From NCBI RefSeq assembly GCF_032878955.1, contig NZ_CP043839.1, forward strand, positions 4,402,001 through 4,466,000: DNA of 64,000 nt, given 5' to 3'. The notes under the pieces are model-generated. The model worked only from the letters and a program-made list of their open reading frames with translations. It was not told the DNA's origin and searched no databases. A program made the position numbers and the translations under genes. The stretch is from Butyricimonas paravirosa. Its GTDB lineage: Bacteria > Bacteroidota > Bacteroidia > Bacteroidales > Marinifilaceae. How positions within the stretch are numbered: the stretch's first letter is position 1; each line of letters begins with the position of its first letter. Below, in pieces: positions 16,846-24,710 of this stretch.

Positions 16846-17925
16846 TTAGGATGGGGTTGACACGACTTCTTTGATGGTGTCTATCACCAAACGGTTTTGT
16901 TTTTGGGTTCCCAACGTGATCCGCATGTGCGTGTTAATATCTTCCTCGTTCATGAACTTGATGATTAGGTCTTTCGCTTTGAACGCGTTCTGTAATTGGG
17001 ATTTTAATGAAATCGGGTATTTCACCAGAATAAAGTTTGCTTCCGAGTGATACACTTTGAATCCTTCCAAGGCACCGATTTCCCGCATATAGGTTTCCCG
17101 GTCTTCTGCCATGAGGTCTGCCACGTTCTGATAATAATCGTTTGCTTTCAATACGGCAATACCGATTTCTTCGGAAAGTCGGTTATAACCTAAATATTTC
17201 GTGCTGTAATTCAAGAACGAGGACAAATTCTTCCCGATAAAGGCAAAGCCGAGACGTAATCCGGGAAGTCCGTAGAACTTGGAGAGGGTCCGGATGATCA
17301 GTAAATTCGGGAACTCTTCAATGAGTGGTTTTATGTATGATGTGTCTTTATTGCTAAAAGACGCGTAAGCCTCGTCAATGACAATGGCTGTTTCCCGGGG
17401 AATAAAGGAGAGAATTTCGTGTAACTCTTCTTTTGACAAGGAATTTCCGGTCGGATTGTTCGGGGAGGCAATTAACACGATTTCCGGGTTTTCCCGTTCT
17501 ACCGTTTCCCGGATGCTCTGAATATCATATTTGAAGGTGTTTCCGTCCTCGAATAGCGGGTAGAAAATGGTTCGTCCGTTTACCTCATCTGCGATGGATT
17601 TGTAGTACCACCATGAAAATTTAGGGATTAATAGTGTTTTTTGTTTTTGGCCACCGGATAGGAAGTAGTGAACGACTTGTTTTAATATATCTTCTCCACC
17701 ATATCCCAAAATGACTTGTTTTTCCGGAATATCATATAGTTCGGCGATGTAATCGGATAGAATACTCTTTTTGCCTTCATCGTAAATTCTTGTGTAAAAA
17801 CATAATTTGTCCGGATCAAAGTTTCTTAAGACTTTTTCAATTTCCGGGGCGGGACCGTAGTTGTATTCATTGCGGTCAAGGTATGCAATTTTCTTTCCCA
17901 TCATAAATTGATCGTTTGTTGACAT
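16846..17925 (-). CDS. HisC-like class I/II aminotransferase
   Basis: PLP enzyme of about 359 aa. It shows SPNNPTGNSLSKEEL, VIDEAYASF and the PLP-lysine motif IRTLSKFYGLPGLRLGFAF, all typical of histidinol-phosphate aminotransferase relatives. A histidine operon is not present here, and it forms a tight operon (13-bp gap) with the LicC-like gene. A role in making an amino-alcohol phosphate for surface decoration is therefore plausible but unproven. ATG 17925 (MSTNDQF) is favoured; an alternative ATG at 17964 adds 13 residues. Confidence 0.83.
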   Translation of the reverse strand: MSTNDQFMMGKKIAYLDRNEYNYGPAPEIEKVLRNFDPDKLCFYTRIYDEGKKSILSDYIAELYDIPEKQVILGYGGEDILKQVVHYFLSGGQKQKTLLIPKFSWWYYKSIADEVNGRTIFYPLFEDGNTFKYDIQSIRETVERENPEIVLIASPNNPTGNSLSKEELHEILSFIPRETAIVIDEAYASFSNKDTSYIKPLIEEFPNLLIIRTLSKFYGLPGLRLGFAFIGKNLSSFLNYSTKYLGYNRLSEEIGIAVLKANDYYQNVADLMAEDRETYMREIGALEGFKVYHSEANFILVKYPISLKSQLQNAFKAKDLIIKFMNEEDINTHMRITLGTQKQNRLVIDTIKEVVSTPS

Positions 17926-17964
17926 TTTTCTGCATGTAATTTTCTCCAAGAAGAATAAGCGCAA

Positions 17965-18221
17965 CTAGCTGATTAACAGCTGTGATTAATAAATGAGTGT
18001 TTGTTTGTATTTGTTGAGTTTATTGGTTAAATTTGCGTATTATTAAACGATCATTTATTAATTTTAGCAATTTGCTGTTTTCTATCTTTTGGAGATAATA
18101 GTGATTATTGGTGTTATTATCTTTGCAAAGATAAAAACTTTCCTCTATTTATGATGAGAAATTGTGAACGAAATGGTAGTGTATCTATTTGTTATATAAT
18201 AATTTGAGTGCTTAAAATCGT
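17965..18221. other. AT-rich regulatory spacer upstream of the aminotransferase operon
   Basis: Gene-free 257 bases. It contains TAAACGATCATTTA near 18044-18057, similar to the CGATCG palindromes at 24.5-24.7 kb, and an 18-bp palindrome at 18117-18134 bearing a leftward -7 box. Confidence 0.5.
18117..18134 (-). promoter_or_regulatory. Palindrome with face-to-face -7 boxes
   Basis: Perfect 18-bp palindrome TTATCTTTGCAAAGATAA. The minus-strand TATCTTTG (18126-18133) is a good -7 box for the aminotransferase-licC-tagF operon, with a leader of nearly 200 nt. The plus-strand copy (18118-18125) points toward the 3' end of the next gene. Confidence 0.6.
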
Positions 18222-19277
18222 TCATTTTGAGGCCGTGTGGCGGGGTCCGAAAGGAAAATACTTTACCTGCCAACGGGTTTGTAATTTTCGAAAAAGATTG
18301 AGCGGTTTTCTTTTAATTTTCCCCTTGTACTTGGCGATAAAGTCATCCACGGCATCGAGAATGCGGGCTGAACAGCGCCCATCTCTATAAGGTTGATGAC
18401 TATCGGTGTATTTTCGGATATTATCCATTAGTTCTTTGGGATGCGTTAGGGCTTTTTCAATAGCAGGTTCAATCAACTCGGGGGAATCTACATCGATAAG
18501 ATAATTCCCCGGAGACGTGTTTTTGTAAGTTACGACAGGTTTGTCAAAGAACAGGAATTCGATGATGATGGATGAACTGTCACATAGGAGGACATCCGCT
18601 TTTTGCAGAAGTTCCACGTTATTATCTCCATCGTAGAAACTGACGTTATCTAATGAATTGGCCAGATTCTTGTATTTTTCCACGATTTCCGGAGACATTT
18701 TCGGATGGAAGGTAATTAACCATTGCCAGTTTTTTTCTTTGGCCAACCGTGCGATTTCATCGTATAAATGGGGGGTAGAAGTTATGCCGGGAGTAAACGT
18801 TGAGGCGTATAGAATAGTCGGTACCGGATTTTTTTCTTTCGGGACGAGCGGAAAAAATAGATCGGTTTTACTCCAACCAGTTTCATATACCTTGAAATGC
18901 CGATATTGTTTTTCAAGTTCCAGAAAATGAGGGGTGGAAGTACTTCCTTGCGTGCAGAATATGTCGAATAATCCCCGGATGCGGAAATGATCGCCTCTTC
19001 CGGGACGCTTGTCTATCGAGAAACCATGAAAAACTTGGACTTTAACACCGGGAAAGAAATCATGTACCTTATTCCCCGGGGCAAAGACGGCAATCGGATT
19101 GTATTCCATGACTTCTTTGATTGTTTTCAATTGTTTTTCCCCTTCATGTAAATATTGATCACAAGGAGAGGTGAAGAACCATGCGACATCATCTCCTCGT
19201 CGCCAAATCTCTGATTGGATGGGTCTTAAAATAGGATAAGCGTATGATAACGAAACAAAGAATAAATACCTTTTCAT
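18222..19277 (-). CDS. CDP-glycerol:polyol-phosphate glycerophosphotransferase-like protein, copy 2
   Basis: 351-aa TagF catalytic-domain protein with the same landmarks as copy 1: VKVQVFHGFSIDK, LITFHPKMSPEI and VLLCDSSSIIIEFLFFDKP. The two copies also share the C-terminal pattern (basic, RKPLNLFRK versus RKLNLWRK) and equal length, so they are paralogues. It is transcribed alone from a TATCTTTG box at 19300-19307, diverging from DUF4254. No signal peptide; the short hydrophobic N terminus is strand beta1 of the GT-B fold. Confidence 0.85.
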   Translation of the reverse strand: MKRYLFFVSLSYAYPILRPIQSEIWRRGDDVAWFFTSPCDQYLHEGEKQLKTIKEVMEYNPIAVFAPGNKVHDFFPGVKVQVFHGFSIDKRPGRGDHFRIRGLFDIFCTQGSTSTPHFLELEKQYRHFKVYETGWSKTDLFFPLVPKEKNPVPTILYASTFTPGITSTPHLYDEIARLAKEKNWQWLITFHPKMSPEIVEKYKNLANSLDNVSFYDGDNNVELLQKADVLLCDSSSIIIEFLFFDKPVVTYKNTSPGNYLIDVDSPELIEPAIEKALTHPKELMDNIRKYTDSHQPYRDGRCSARILDAVDDFIAKYKGKIKRKPLNLFRKLQTRWQVKYFPFGPRHTASK

Positions 19278-19299
19278 AAACTGCCGATTTATTTTGGAA

Positions 19300-19307
19300 C
19301 AAAGATA
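19300..19307 (-). promoter_or_regulatory. -7 box (TATCTTTG on minus strand) for TagF copy 2
   Basis: CAAAGATA on the plus strand, 23 bases before the ATG at 19277, a good distance for a short leader. Confidence 0.65.
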
Positions 19308-19428
19308 AAAAATATAATTTTTTCGAATAGGAATATCTCGAAATAAAGCTTTATGGCCGAAATAAAGTTGTTATAAGATCTTAAAGGGGATTTGCATAGG
19401 GAAAGGTTATAATTGGAATACTTTTTGC

Positions 19429-19436
19429 TATTTTTG
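19429..19436 (+). promoter_or_regulatory. -7 box (TATTTTTG) for the DUF4254-GT9 operon
   Basis: TAnnTTTG match 30 bases before ATG 19466. No well-spaced -33 element is obvious. Confidence 0.5.
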
Positions 19437-19465
19437 TAATAATAATTGGATTGAAAAAGGGTATT

Positions 19466-20080
19466 ATGTTATTTGCAGAATTATGCTATCGGATTTTTGA
19501 GGAGAGTACGTCATGTTATCACGTGCAGGATTGTGTTGATGCTGACATGGAAAATCCATACGAGTATAAATCAATCGAATATTATTTATTTCTCAAAAAT
19601 TGGGTAGATGCAGTCCAGTGGCATTTGGAGGATGTCATTCGAGATCCGGATATAGACCCCGTAAAAGCGTTGGAAATCAAACGACGTATAGATCGGTTGA
19701 ATCAACGTCGGACGGATTTGGTCGAATTGCTGGATGGATATTTCTGGGATAAATATAAAAACGTGAGAATCTTATCTTGTGCTACCGTGAACACGGAGAG
19801 TCCGGCATGGGCGATAGACCGGTTATCTATTTTGTGTTTGAAAATTTATCACATGGAACAGGAGGTGCAGCGTAGAGAGGTTGCTCAAGTACATGTGAAG
19901 GAGTGTGATGATAAGCTGAGCGTGTTGCTGGAACAGAAAAGAGATTTAATACTCGCGATCAATCAACTTTTGGAAGATATAGAAACGGGACGTAAATACA
20001 TGAAAGTCTACAAACAGATGAAAATGTATAACGATCCGGAATTGAATCCCGTATTATATAGAAAAGGGCAAGGATTATGA
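19466..20080 (+). CDS. DUF4254 family protein, partner of LPS glycosyltransferase
   Basis: 204-aa helical cytoplasmic protein of the Bacteroidetes DUF4254 family (NPYEYKSIEYYLFLKNWVDAVQWHLEDVIRDPDIDP, C-terminal DPELNPVLYRKG). The biochemical role is unknown. It overlaps the GT9 gene by four bases (ATGA), and translational coupling suggests the two products act together in LPS core assembly. ATG 19466 preferred over a TTG five codons upstream. Confidence 0.82.
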   Translation: MLFAELCYRIFEESTSCYHVQDCVDADMENPYEYKSIEYYLFLKNWVDAVQWHLEDVIRDPDIDPVKALEIKRRIDRLNQRRTDLVELLDGYFWDKYKNVRILSCATVNTESPAWAIDRLSILCLKIYHMEQEVQRREVAQVHVKECDDKLSVLLEQKRDLILAINQLLEDIETGRKYMKVYKQMKMYNDPELNPVLYRKGQGL

Positions 20081-21141
20081 GTGTAAAAAAAGTATTGGTG
20101 ATTCGCTTTAGGAGAATAGGAGATGCGGTATTGTCAGTCGTGATCTGTAGCTCTATTCGAAAAAGTTTTCCGGAGGCGGAGATTCATTACGTGTTGAATG
20201 ATCATATTGCTCCTTTGTTTGAAAATCATCCGGATATAGATAAGATTATCACCTTTTCAAATGAAGAAAATAATCATTTCTTTAAATACTTGCGAAAAGT
20301 CCGGCAGTTGATGAAAACGGAACGCTATGACGTGATCATCGATACTCGTGCCACGATAAAAACTTTATGGTTCAGTGCCTTTTCTTTAAGAACGAAATAT
20401 CGTATCGGAACATCTAAATTTTATAATCATTTTTTTCATAATTACCGGGTGCGTAATCACGTGAATGATGACTTGGACGAAGTTGTGCGAAATCTGTTAT
20501 TGTTACAGCCCTTGGAGCGAGAAGGGAAGTTGGTAATGACCACTGATTTCCGGTTGTACGTGACAGAACAGGAAACGGCAGAATTCAAGAGCTACATGGA
20601 ACAAGAGGGGATTAATTTTTCCCGCTTTATCGTGGTATGTACTCCTTTTACCAGAGTGGCGAGGAAGGCTTGGGATATGGCGAAAATGAAGGAGATATTG
20701 TCTCGTATCATTCAGCGTTATGATGCCCAGTTGATTTTTAATTATTCTCGGGAAGAAAAGGCTGCGGCTTTGACATTGTACGAGGATATGGGGAAAGACG
20801 AGCATATTTTTATTAATATAGAGGCCGATTCGTTACGGAAATTGGTATCCATGCTGGAAACAGCCGATTTCTTTTTTGGAAATGAAGGTGGCCCCCGGCA
20901 TATCGCGCAGGCGTGTCACTTGCCGGGACTGGCTATTTACCCGCCTTGGGTTGAACTACCTAGATGGCTGCCGTCCAATGATCCGCGTTATCAGAGCGTG
21001 AGTCCTTTTGATATGTTTCCCGGGCAGGTAATTGAGGGGAGAACGGAAAAAGAGTTATTTGATCTACTTTCCGTGGAATACGTGTGGGAACGTCTGCAAC
21101 CTATGATGGATGAGGCTTTCATTAATTGTGCTTTTGAATGA
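20077..21141 (+). CDS. GT9 (ADP-heptose:LPS heptosyltransferase-like) glycosyltransferase
   Basis: 354-aa GT-B enzyme. It starts with VLVIRFRRIGDAVLSVVICSSIRKSFP, the GT9 N-terminal signature for acceptor binding. It has YDVIIDTRAT in the middle and FFGNEGGPRHIAQACHLPGLAIY near residue 265-290, the donor-binding motif with the conserved E/D-G-G-P-x-H pattern. It likely transfers a heptose or related sugar onto the LPS core at the inner membrane. Encoded with DUF4254. Confidence 0.88.
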   Translation: MSVKKVLVIRFRRIGDAVLSVVICSSIRKSFPEAEIHYVLNDHIAPLFENHPDIDKIITFSNEENNHFFKYLRKVRQLMKTERYDVIIDTRATIKTLWFSAFSLRTKYRIGTSKFYNHFFHNYRVRNHVNDDLDEVVRNLLLLQPLEREGKLVMTTDFRLYVTEQETAEFKSYMEQEGINFSRFIVVCTPFTRVARKAWDMAKMKEILSRIIQRYDAQLIFNYSREEKAAALTLYEDMGKDEHIFINIEADSLRKLVSMLETADFFFGNEGGPRHIAQACHLPGLAIYPPWVELPRWLPSNDPRYQSVSPFDMFPGQVIEGRTEKELFDLLSVEYVWERLQPMMDEAFINCAFE

Positions 21142-21205
21142 GTGACGTGTTTTTACCTATACTATAAATTCATCGCGAAAATGTCGGTAAGACGATAAAT
21201 TTCTT

Positions 21206-21213
21206 TAATTTTG
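21206..21213 (+). promoter_or_regulatory. -7 box (TAATTTTG) upstream of the TagD fusion gene
   Basis: TAnnTTTG match 62 bases before ATG 21275. The -33 region is unclear, so this is a moderate call. Confidence 0.45.
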
Positions 21214-21274
21214 TTTTCGATAGATGGAGTGGTAGAATTTAACAGGTATTGGAAAGAATACTAAAGATGATTTT

Positions 21275-22618
21275 ATGAGTAAGGTTATAACATACGGCAC
21301 TTATGATGTTTTGCATCAAGGTCACATAAATTTATTGAAACGGGCGAAAGAACTAGGTGATTATCTTATTGTAGGTGTGACGTCTGATCGTTTTGATCGG
21401 GAGCGGGGTAAACTCAATGTCAAAAATAATGTCTTGGAGCGCGTGGAGGCCGTCAGAAAAACAGGTTATGCCGACGAGATTATTATTGAAGATTACGTGG
21501 GGCAAAAGATAGATGATATACAAAAATATAATATAGATATTTTTACTGTCGGTTCCGATTGGGTGGGTAAATTCGATTATTTGAATGAATTTTGTAAAGT
21601 GGTGTACTTGCCTCGTACGGAAGGAGTGTCATCAACCCAAATAAGAAATGAATCTCAACAGATCGTGCAGCTGGGGGTTGTGGGAAGTGGACGAATTGCA
21701 AACAGGTTTATTCCTGAAGCAGGATTCGTGAATGGCATTTCCATTACGGCTGTTTATAATCCCATGCGAGAGGATGCTTTGCAGTTTTGTGAAAGATTTA
21801 GCGTGACGAATTACGATTCATATGAAGGTTTTCTAAGTGCGATTGATGCCGTGTATATTGCATCACCTCATCTCACGCATTATGAATATATAAAAATGGC
21901 ATTGATGGCCGGTAAGCATGTTTTGTGTGAAATCCCAATGGTCTTGAGCGGGGAGGAGGCCAAAGAACTCTACTCGCTGGCTGAAGAAAAGCGCTTGGTA
22001 TTGCTTGAAGCATCTAAAACAGCCTTCTGCCCGGCATGGAATCATTTACTCACGCTTGTGAAAAGTGGGGTGATCGGGGAAGTGGTTGATGTCAAGGCTT
22101 CTTTGTCAAAACTCGTGCCCAATAACGTCAGAGAGATGGATGTTAATCAGGCTGGTGGTAGTGTTACAGAACTAGCCCCATTCCCTTTGATGGCTATCGT
22201 GAAGTTGCTTGGCAAGGATTATTTAGGGATGCATTTCTTTTCAAAAATGCAGGATGGGGTGGATATTTTCACGAAAGGTGAAATCGTTTATGGGAACGCG
22301 GTTGCTTCCATCACGCTGGGTTTGGGAGTGAAAACTGAAGGCAATTTGGTCATTTCGGGTACAAAAGGATACGTGCTTGTTCCATCCCCTTGGTGGTTGA
22401 CGAATTATTTCGAGGTGAGATACGAGGATCAGAATTTGAATAAGAAATATTTCTATACTTATCAGGGTGACGGGTTACGTTATGAGATTCAGGAGTTCGT
22501 GACGATGGTGTTGAGCGGGCGGACAAGTAGCTACAAATTGAATCATAATGAATCAATCACGATCGCCAAGATTATTGGTAGTTACCGAGATTCGAATAAT
22601 ACAACATATTTAAAATAG
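21275..22618 (+). CDS. Fusion: TagD-like cytidylyltransferase + Gfo/Idh/MocA oxidoreductase
   Basis: 447 aa. Residues 1 to about 128 are a glycerol-3-phosphate cytidylyltransferase-like domain with TYGTYDVLHQGH (HxGH nucleotide motif) and RTEGVSSTQI (the TagD RTxGxSTT motif). Residues about 131-447 are a Gfo/Idh/MocA-type NAD(P)-dependent oxidoreductase with GVVGSGRIANRF as the Rossmann loop. Its catalytic EKP motif reads EIP (HVLCEIPM), so the usual lysine is missing. The protein probably makes a CDP-polyol for one of the three TagF-like transferases; the oxidoreductase half may be altered in chemistry or only structural. Followed after 9 bp by an SDR. Confidence 0.85.
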   Translation: MSKVITYGTYDVLHQGHINLLKRAKELGDYLIVGVTSDRFDRERGKLNVKNNVLERVEAVRKTGYADEIIIEDYVGQKIDDIQKYNIDIFTVGSDWVGKFDYLNEFCKVVYLPRTEGVSSTQIRNESQQIVQLGVVGSGRIANRFIPEAGFVNGISITAVYNPMREDALQFCERFSVTNYDSYEGFLSAIDAVYIASPHLTHYEYIKMALMAGKHVLCEIPMVLSGEEAKELYSLAEEKRLVLLEASKTAFCPAWNHLLTLVKSGVIGEVVDVKASLSKLVPNNVREMDVNQAGGSVTELAPFPLMAIVKLLGKDYLGMHFFSKMQDGVDIFTKGEIVYGNAVASITLGLGVKTEGNLVISGTKGYVLVPSPWWLTNYFEVRYEDQNLNKKYFYTYQGDGLRYEIQEFVTMVLSGRTSSYKLNHNESITIAKIIGSYRDSNNTTYLK

Positions 22619-22627
22619 GATTGTAGT

Positions 22628-23350
22628 ATGAAGTATGCAGTTGTAACGGGAGGTACAAAAGGTATCGGGTTGGGGATTGTAAAAGTATTGTTAGAAAGAG
22701 GTTTTCACGTGTTTACGAATTACGCTCGTGATAAAGAATCGGCAGAACGGGTGGGACAAGAGTTAGAACAATGGAAGGATCGTTTGAGTATTGTTCAAGC
22801 CGATCAAAGTGATAAGGAGTCTTTTGCACGATTTGTTCAATTCGTGAAGTCTAAGGCCGAGTCCATAAGTTGTATTGTTTGTAACGCGGGGATGACCATA
22901 CGGAAACCTAACATGGAAATTACGGATGAGCAATGGGAACAAGTGATGCAAGTGGCTGTTAATTCTCACTTTTATTTGATCCGGGATTGTTATGAAATGA
23001 TCGAGCCTGATTCCCGGATCATTTTCATAGGCTCAATGATGGGAGTATTGCCTCATGGAACATCGTTGCCTTACGGTGTTTCTAAAGCGGCAGTTCATGC
23101 TCTTGCAAAGAATCTAGTTAAGGAATTTGAGGGAACGGGAACCACCGTTAACGCTATTGCTCCCGGCTTTGTTGAAACCGAGTGGCAAAAGAATAAGCCC
23201 CAAAACATTCGGGAAAATATTTATGGTAAGACTGCAATAAAAAGATTTGCAGCCGTTGATGAAATTACAAACGCTGTTGCTTTTTGTCTGGATAATCAAT
23301 TTGTAAATGGCTCCGTTATCGAGGTTAGTGGAGGCTATTGTTTTAAATAA
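22628..23350 (+). CDS. Short-chain dehydrogenase/reductase (FabG-like)
   Basis: 240-aa classical SDR with TGGTKGIGLGIV (cofactor glycine motif), CNAG, catalytic Ser in FIGSMMG, YGVSK (Tyr and Lys; YxxxK) and the C-terminal GSVIEVSGGYCFK. Fatty-acid synthesis is unlikely from context: it is co-transcribed with the TagD fusion, so reduction of a keto-polyol phosphate or a sugar is more likely (inference). In ribitol teichoic acid loci a reductase is likewise paired with a cytidylyltransferase. Confidence 0.85.
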   Translation: MKYAVVTGGTKGIGLGIVKVLLERGFHVFTNYARDKESAERVGQELEQWKDRLSIVQADQSDKESFARFVQFVKSKAESISCIVCNAGMTIRKPNMEITDEQWEQVMQVAVNSHFYLIRDCYEMIEPDSRIIFIGSMMGVLPHGTSLPYGVSKAAVHALAKNLVKEFEGTGTTVNAIAPGFVETEWQKNKPQNIRENIYGKTAIKRFAAVDEITNAVAFCLDNQFVNGSVIEVSGGYCFK

Positions 23351-23355
23351 ATAAT

Positions 23356-23381
23356 AAGGGGCTGAATTTGCCCCTTGTTTT
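23356..23381 (+). terminator. Intrinsic terminator after the SDR gene
   Basis: 7-bp GC-rich stem AAGGGGC (23356-23362) / GCCCCTT (23370-23376) with a 7-base loop followed by GTTTTTA. It separates the SDR from the convergent TagF copy 3. Confidence 0.8.
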
Positions 23382-24466
23382 TATGCTTTTATGCTATTGT
23401 TTAGCTCTAGTAATTTGTCAACGATCCTTGGTGATACTTTTCCATCCACCGCACCCATGACATAGTGGATCAATTCTTCTCGTTTGGCCTTGTTTTTATC
23501 CGTTCCGGCAAGGGCCTCTTGTGCATTTTTCACCATATTTTGATACCTTTTTGGGGTGTCCGCCACTTCCCATAGATAGAAATTTTCCGTGTCTAATCGC
23601 TTTCTCGCTTTGTGAGGAAATAAGCGATCATGCAATCTGTATCTCAAAAACATATTGACAATAGCCGGTTTGCCTATTCCGGCAAACTCGAATACGGCAC
23701 TTGACATATCGGAAATCATTAAATCGGAAGCGTTTAAAAATGGCAGAATATCTGTTTCGTTAAAGTGGGCTAGGTACACGTTCGGGTATTTGGCCCACGT
23801 TTCTAGACGATGTAAATCTCTCCGGTATCTTTTTCGCAAAAATAGATGAGAGTGCGGTTTTAAAATGATATTATATTCGGCAAAGTCTTCCGGGAATTTC
23901 TTACCCATTTTCAAGATGGATGACGGGTAAAAAGTGGGAGCGTACAGTATGGTTTTTTTGTTTATGTCTAAATGACAGCTTTGGAGAAATTTGATACGAT
24001 CTTCTTCTGTTAATTGAAAGTAATTATCCAGTTTAGAATATCCGGATATATAATAGATTGATTTTTTCTCCGGGAAGAGTTCGAGTAACCTGTCTTCCAT
24101 GAATTTTCCATCCAAGAAACGTAAATCTACATCATTCAGATCCGGAGCGTAATTGACCGTTTTCCCGCCCCACGTGCCGTGCATGATGAGGGCAGATTTT
24201 TTGAATGGGGTCGAAATGTGACGCGGGGCATTCCCGAAAACCATGATATTACACTCCCGGTGCTCTTCATCAAGACAATACGTGAATCCCTTTTCTTGGC
24301 AATACTTGATGGATTCTTCCCGTTGATTCAATTCATCCCTTCCCCTGTTTTTAGGGATAATGATGACGTATGATATGTTTCGTTTAATGATTTCTTTGAT
24401 GACGGGTTCGAAGTGAGGGATATAATATAGTTTCTCAAGATAAAAGCCGATCGTGTAATTTTCCAT
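23381..24466 (-). CDS. CDP-glycerol:polyol-phosphate glycerophosphotransferase-like protein, copy 3
   Basis: 361-aa TagF catalytic-domain protein, more divergent than copies 1 and 2. Landmarks: KSALIMHGTWGGK (first His motif, close to the Gram-positive WHGTxxK form), YNIILKPHSHLFL (second His) and LMISDMSSAVFEFAGIGKP. ATG 24466 (MENYTIGFYLEKLYYIPH) gives a length like its paralogues; a more upstream ATG at 24637 adds 57 residues without homology and would run through the palindrome region. Transcribed divergently from the GT2 gene. Confidence 0.82.
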   Translation of the reverse strand: MENYTIGFYLEKLYYIPHFEPVIKEIIKRNISYVIIIPKNRGRDELNQREESIKYCQEKGFTYCLDEEHRECNIMVFGNAPRHISTPFKKSALIMHGTWGGKTVNYAPDLNDVDLRFLDGKFMEDRLLELFPEKKSIYYISGYSKLDNYFQLTEEDRIKFLQSCHLDINKKTILYAPTFYPSSILKMGKKFPEDFAEYNIILKPHSHLFLRKRYRRDLHRLETWAKYPNVYLAHFNETDILPFLNASDLMISDMSSAVFEFAGIGKPAIVNMFLRYRLHDRLFPHKARKRLDTENFYLWEVADTPKRYQNMVKNAQEALAGTDKNKAKREELIHYVMGAVDGKVSPRIVDKLLELNNSIKA

Positions 24467-24508
24467 ACGTAATTGTTGGTATATCTTTTCTCCTTTGATT
24501 TCGTGTTG

Positions 24509-24532
24509 AAAACGATCAAAAAACGATCGTTT
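24509..24532. promoter_or_regulatory. AAACGATC repeats and palindrome, candidate operator
   Basis: AAAACGATCA (24509-24518) is followed directly by the palindrome AAACGATCGTTT (24521-24532), in the upstream region of TagF copy 3. No -7 box overlaps it. Regulator unknown. Confidence 0.45.
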
Positions 24533-24657
24533 ATTGATAGACAAAATTAGGGAATAACAATGATAAATGCAAATGAATAAGGGCCTATTATCTGTCTTGA
24601 TAGCTAGATTGTTGTGCGTTTTCTTGATAAAAGACAAATGTTAAAAGATTGAATGTT

Positions 24658-24675
24658 AAAAAACGATCGTTTTTT
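24658..24675. promoter_or_regulatory. Perfect 18-bp palindrome AAAAAACGATCGTTTTTT, candidate operator
   Basis: Lies 126 bp from the centre of the 24521-24532 palindrome and just before the GT2 gene. The shared core AAACGATCGTTT at both ends of the divergent spacer suggests one regulator controlling both directions. Confidence 0.5.
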
Positions 24676-24710
24676 ATAATATTATAATGGTTATAATGCA
24701 AATGTCAATG

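Noticed and set aside
18208..18390. Short plus-strand frame over the 3' end of TagF copy 2
   Set aside because: Overlaps a well supported minus-strand gene and has no recognisable features.
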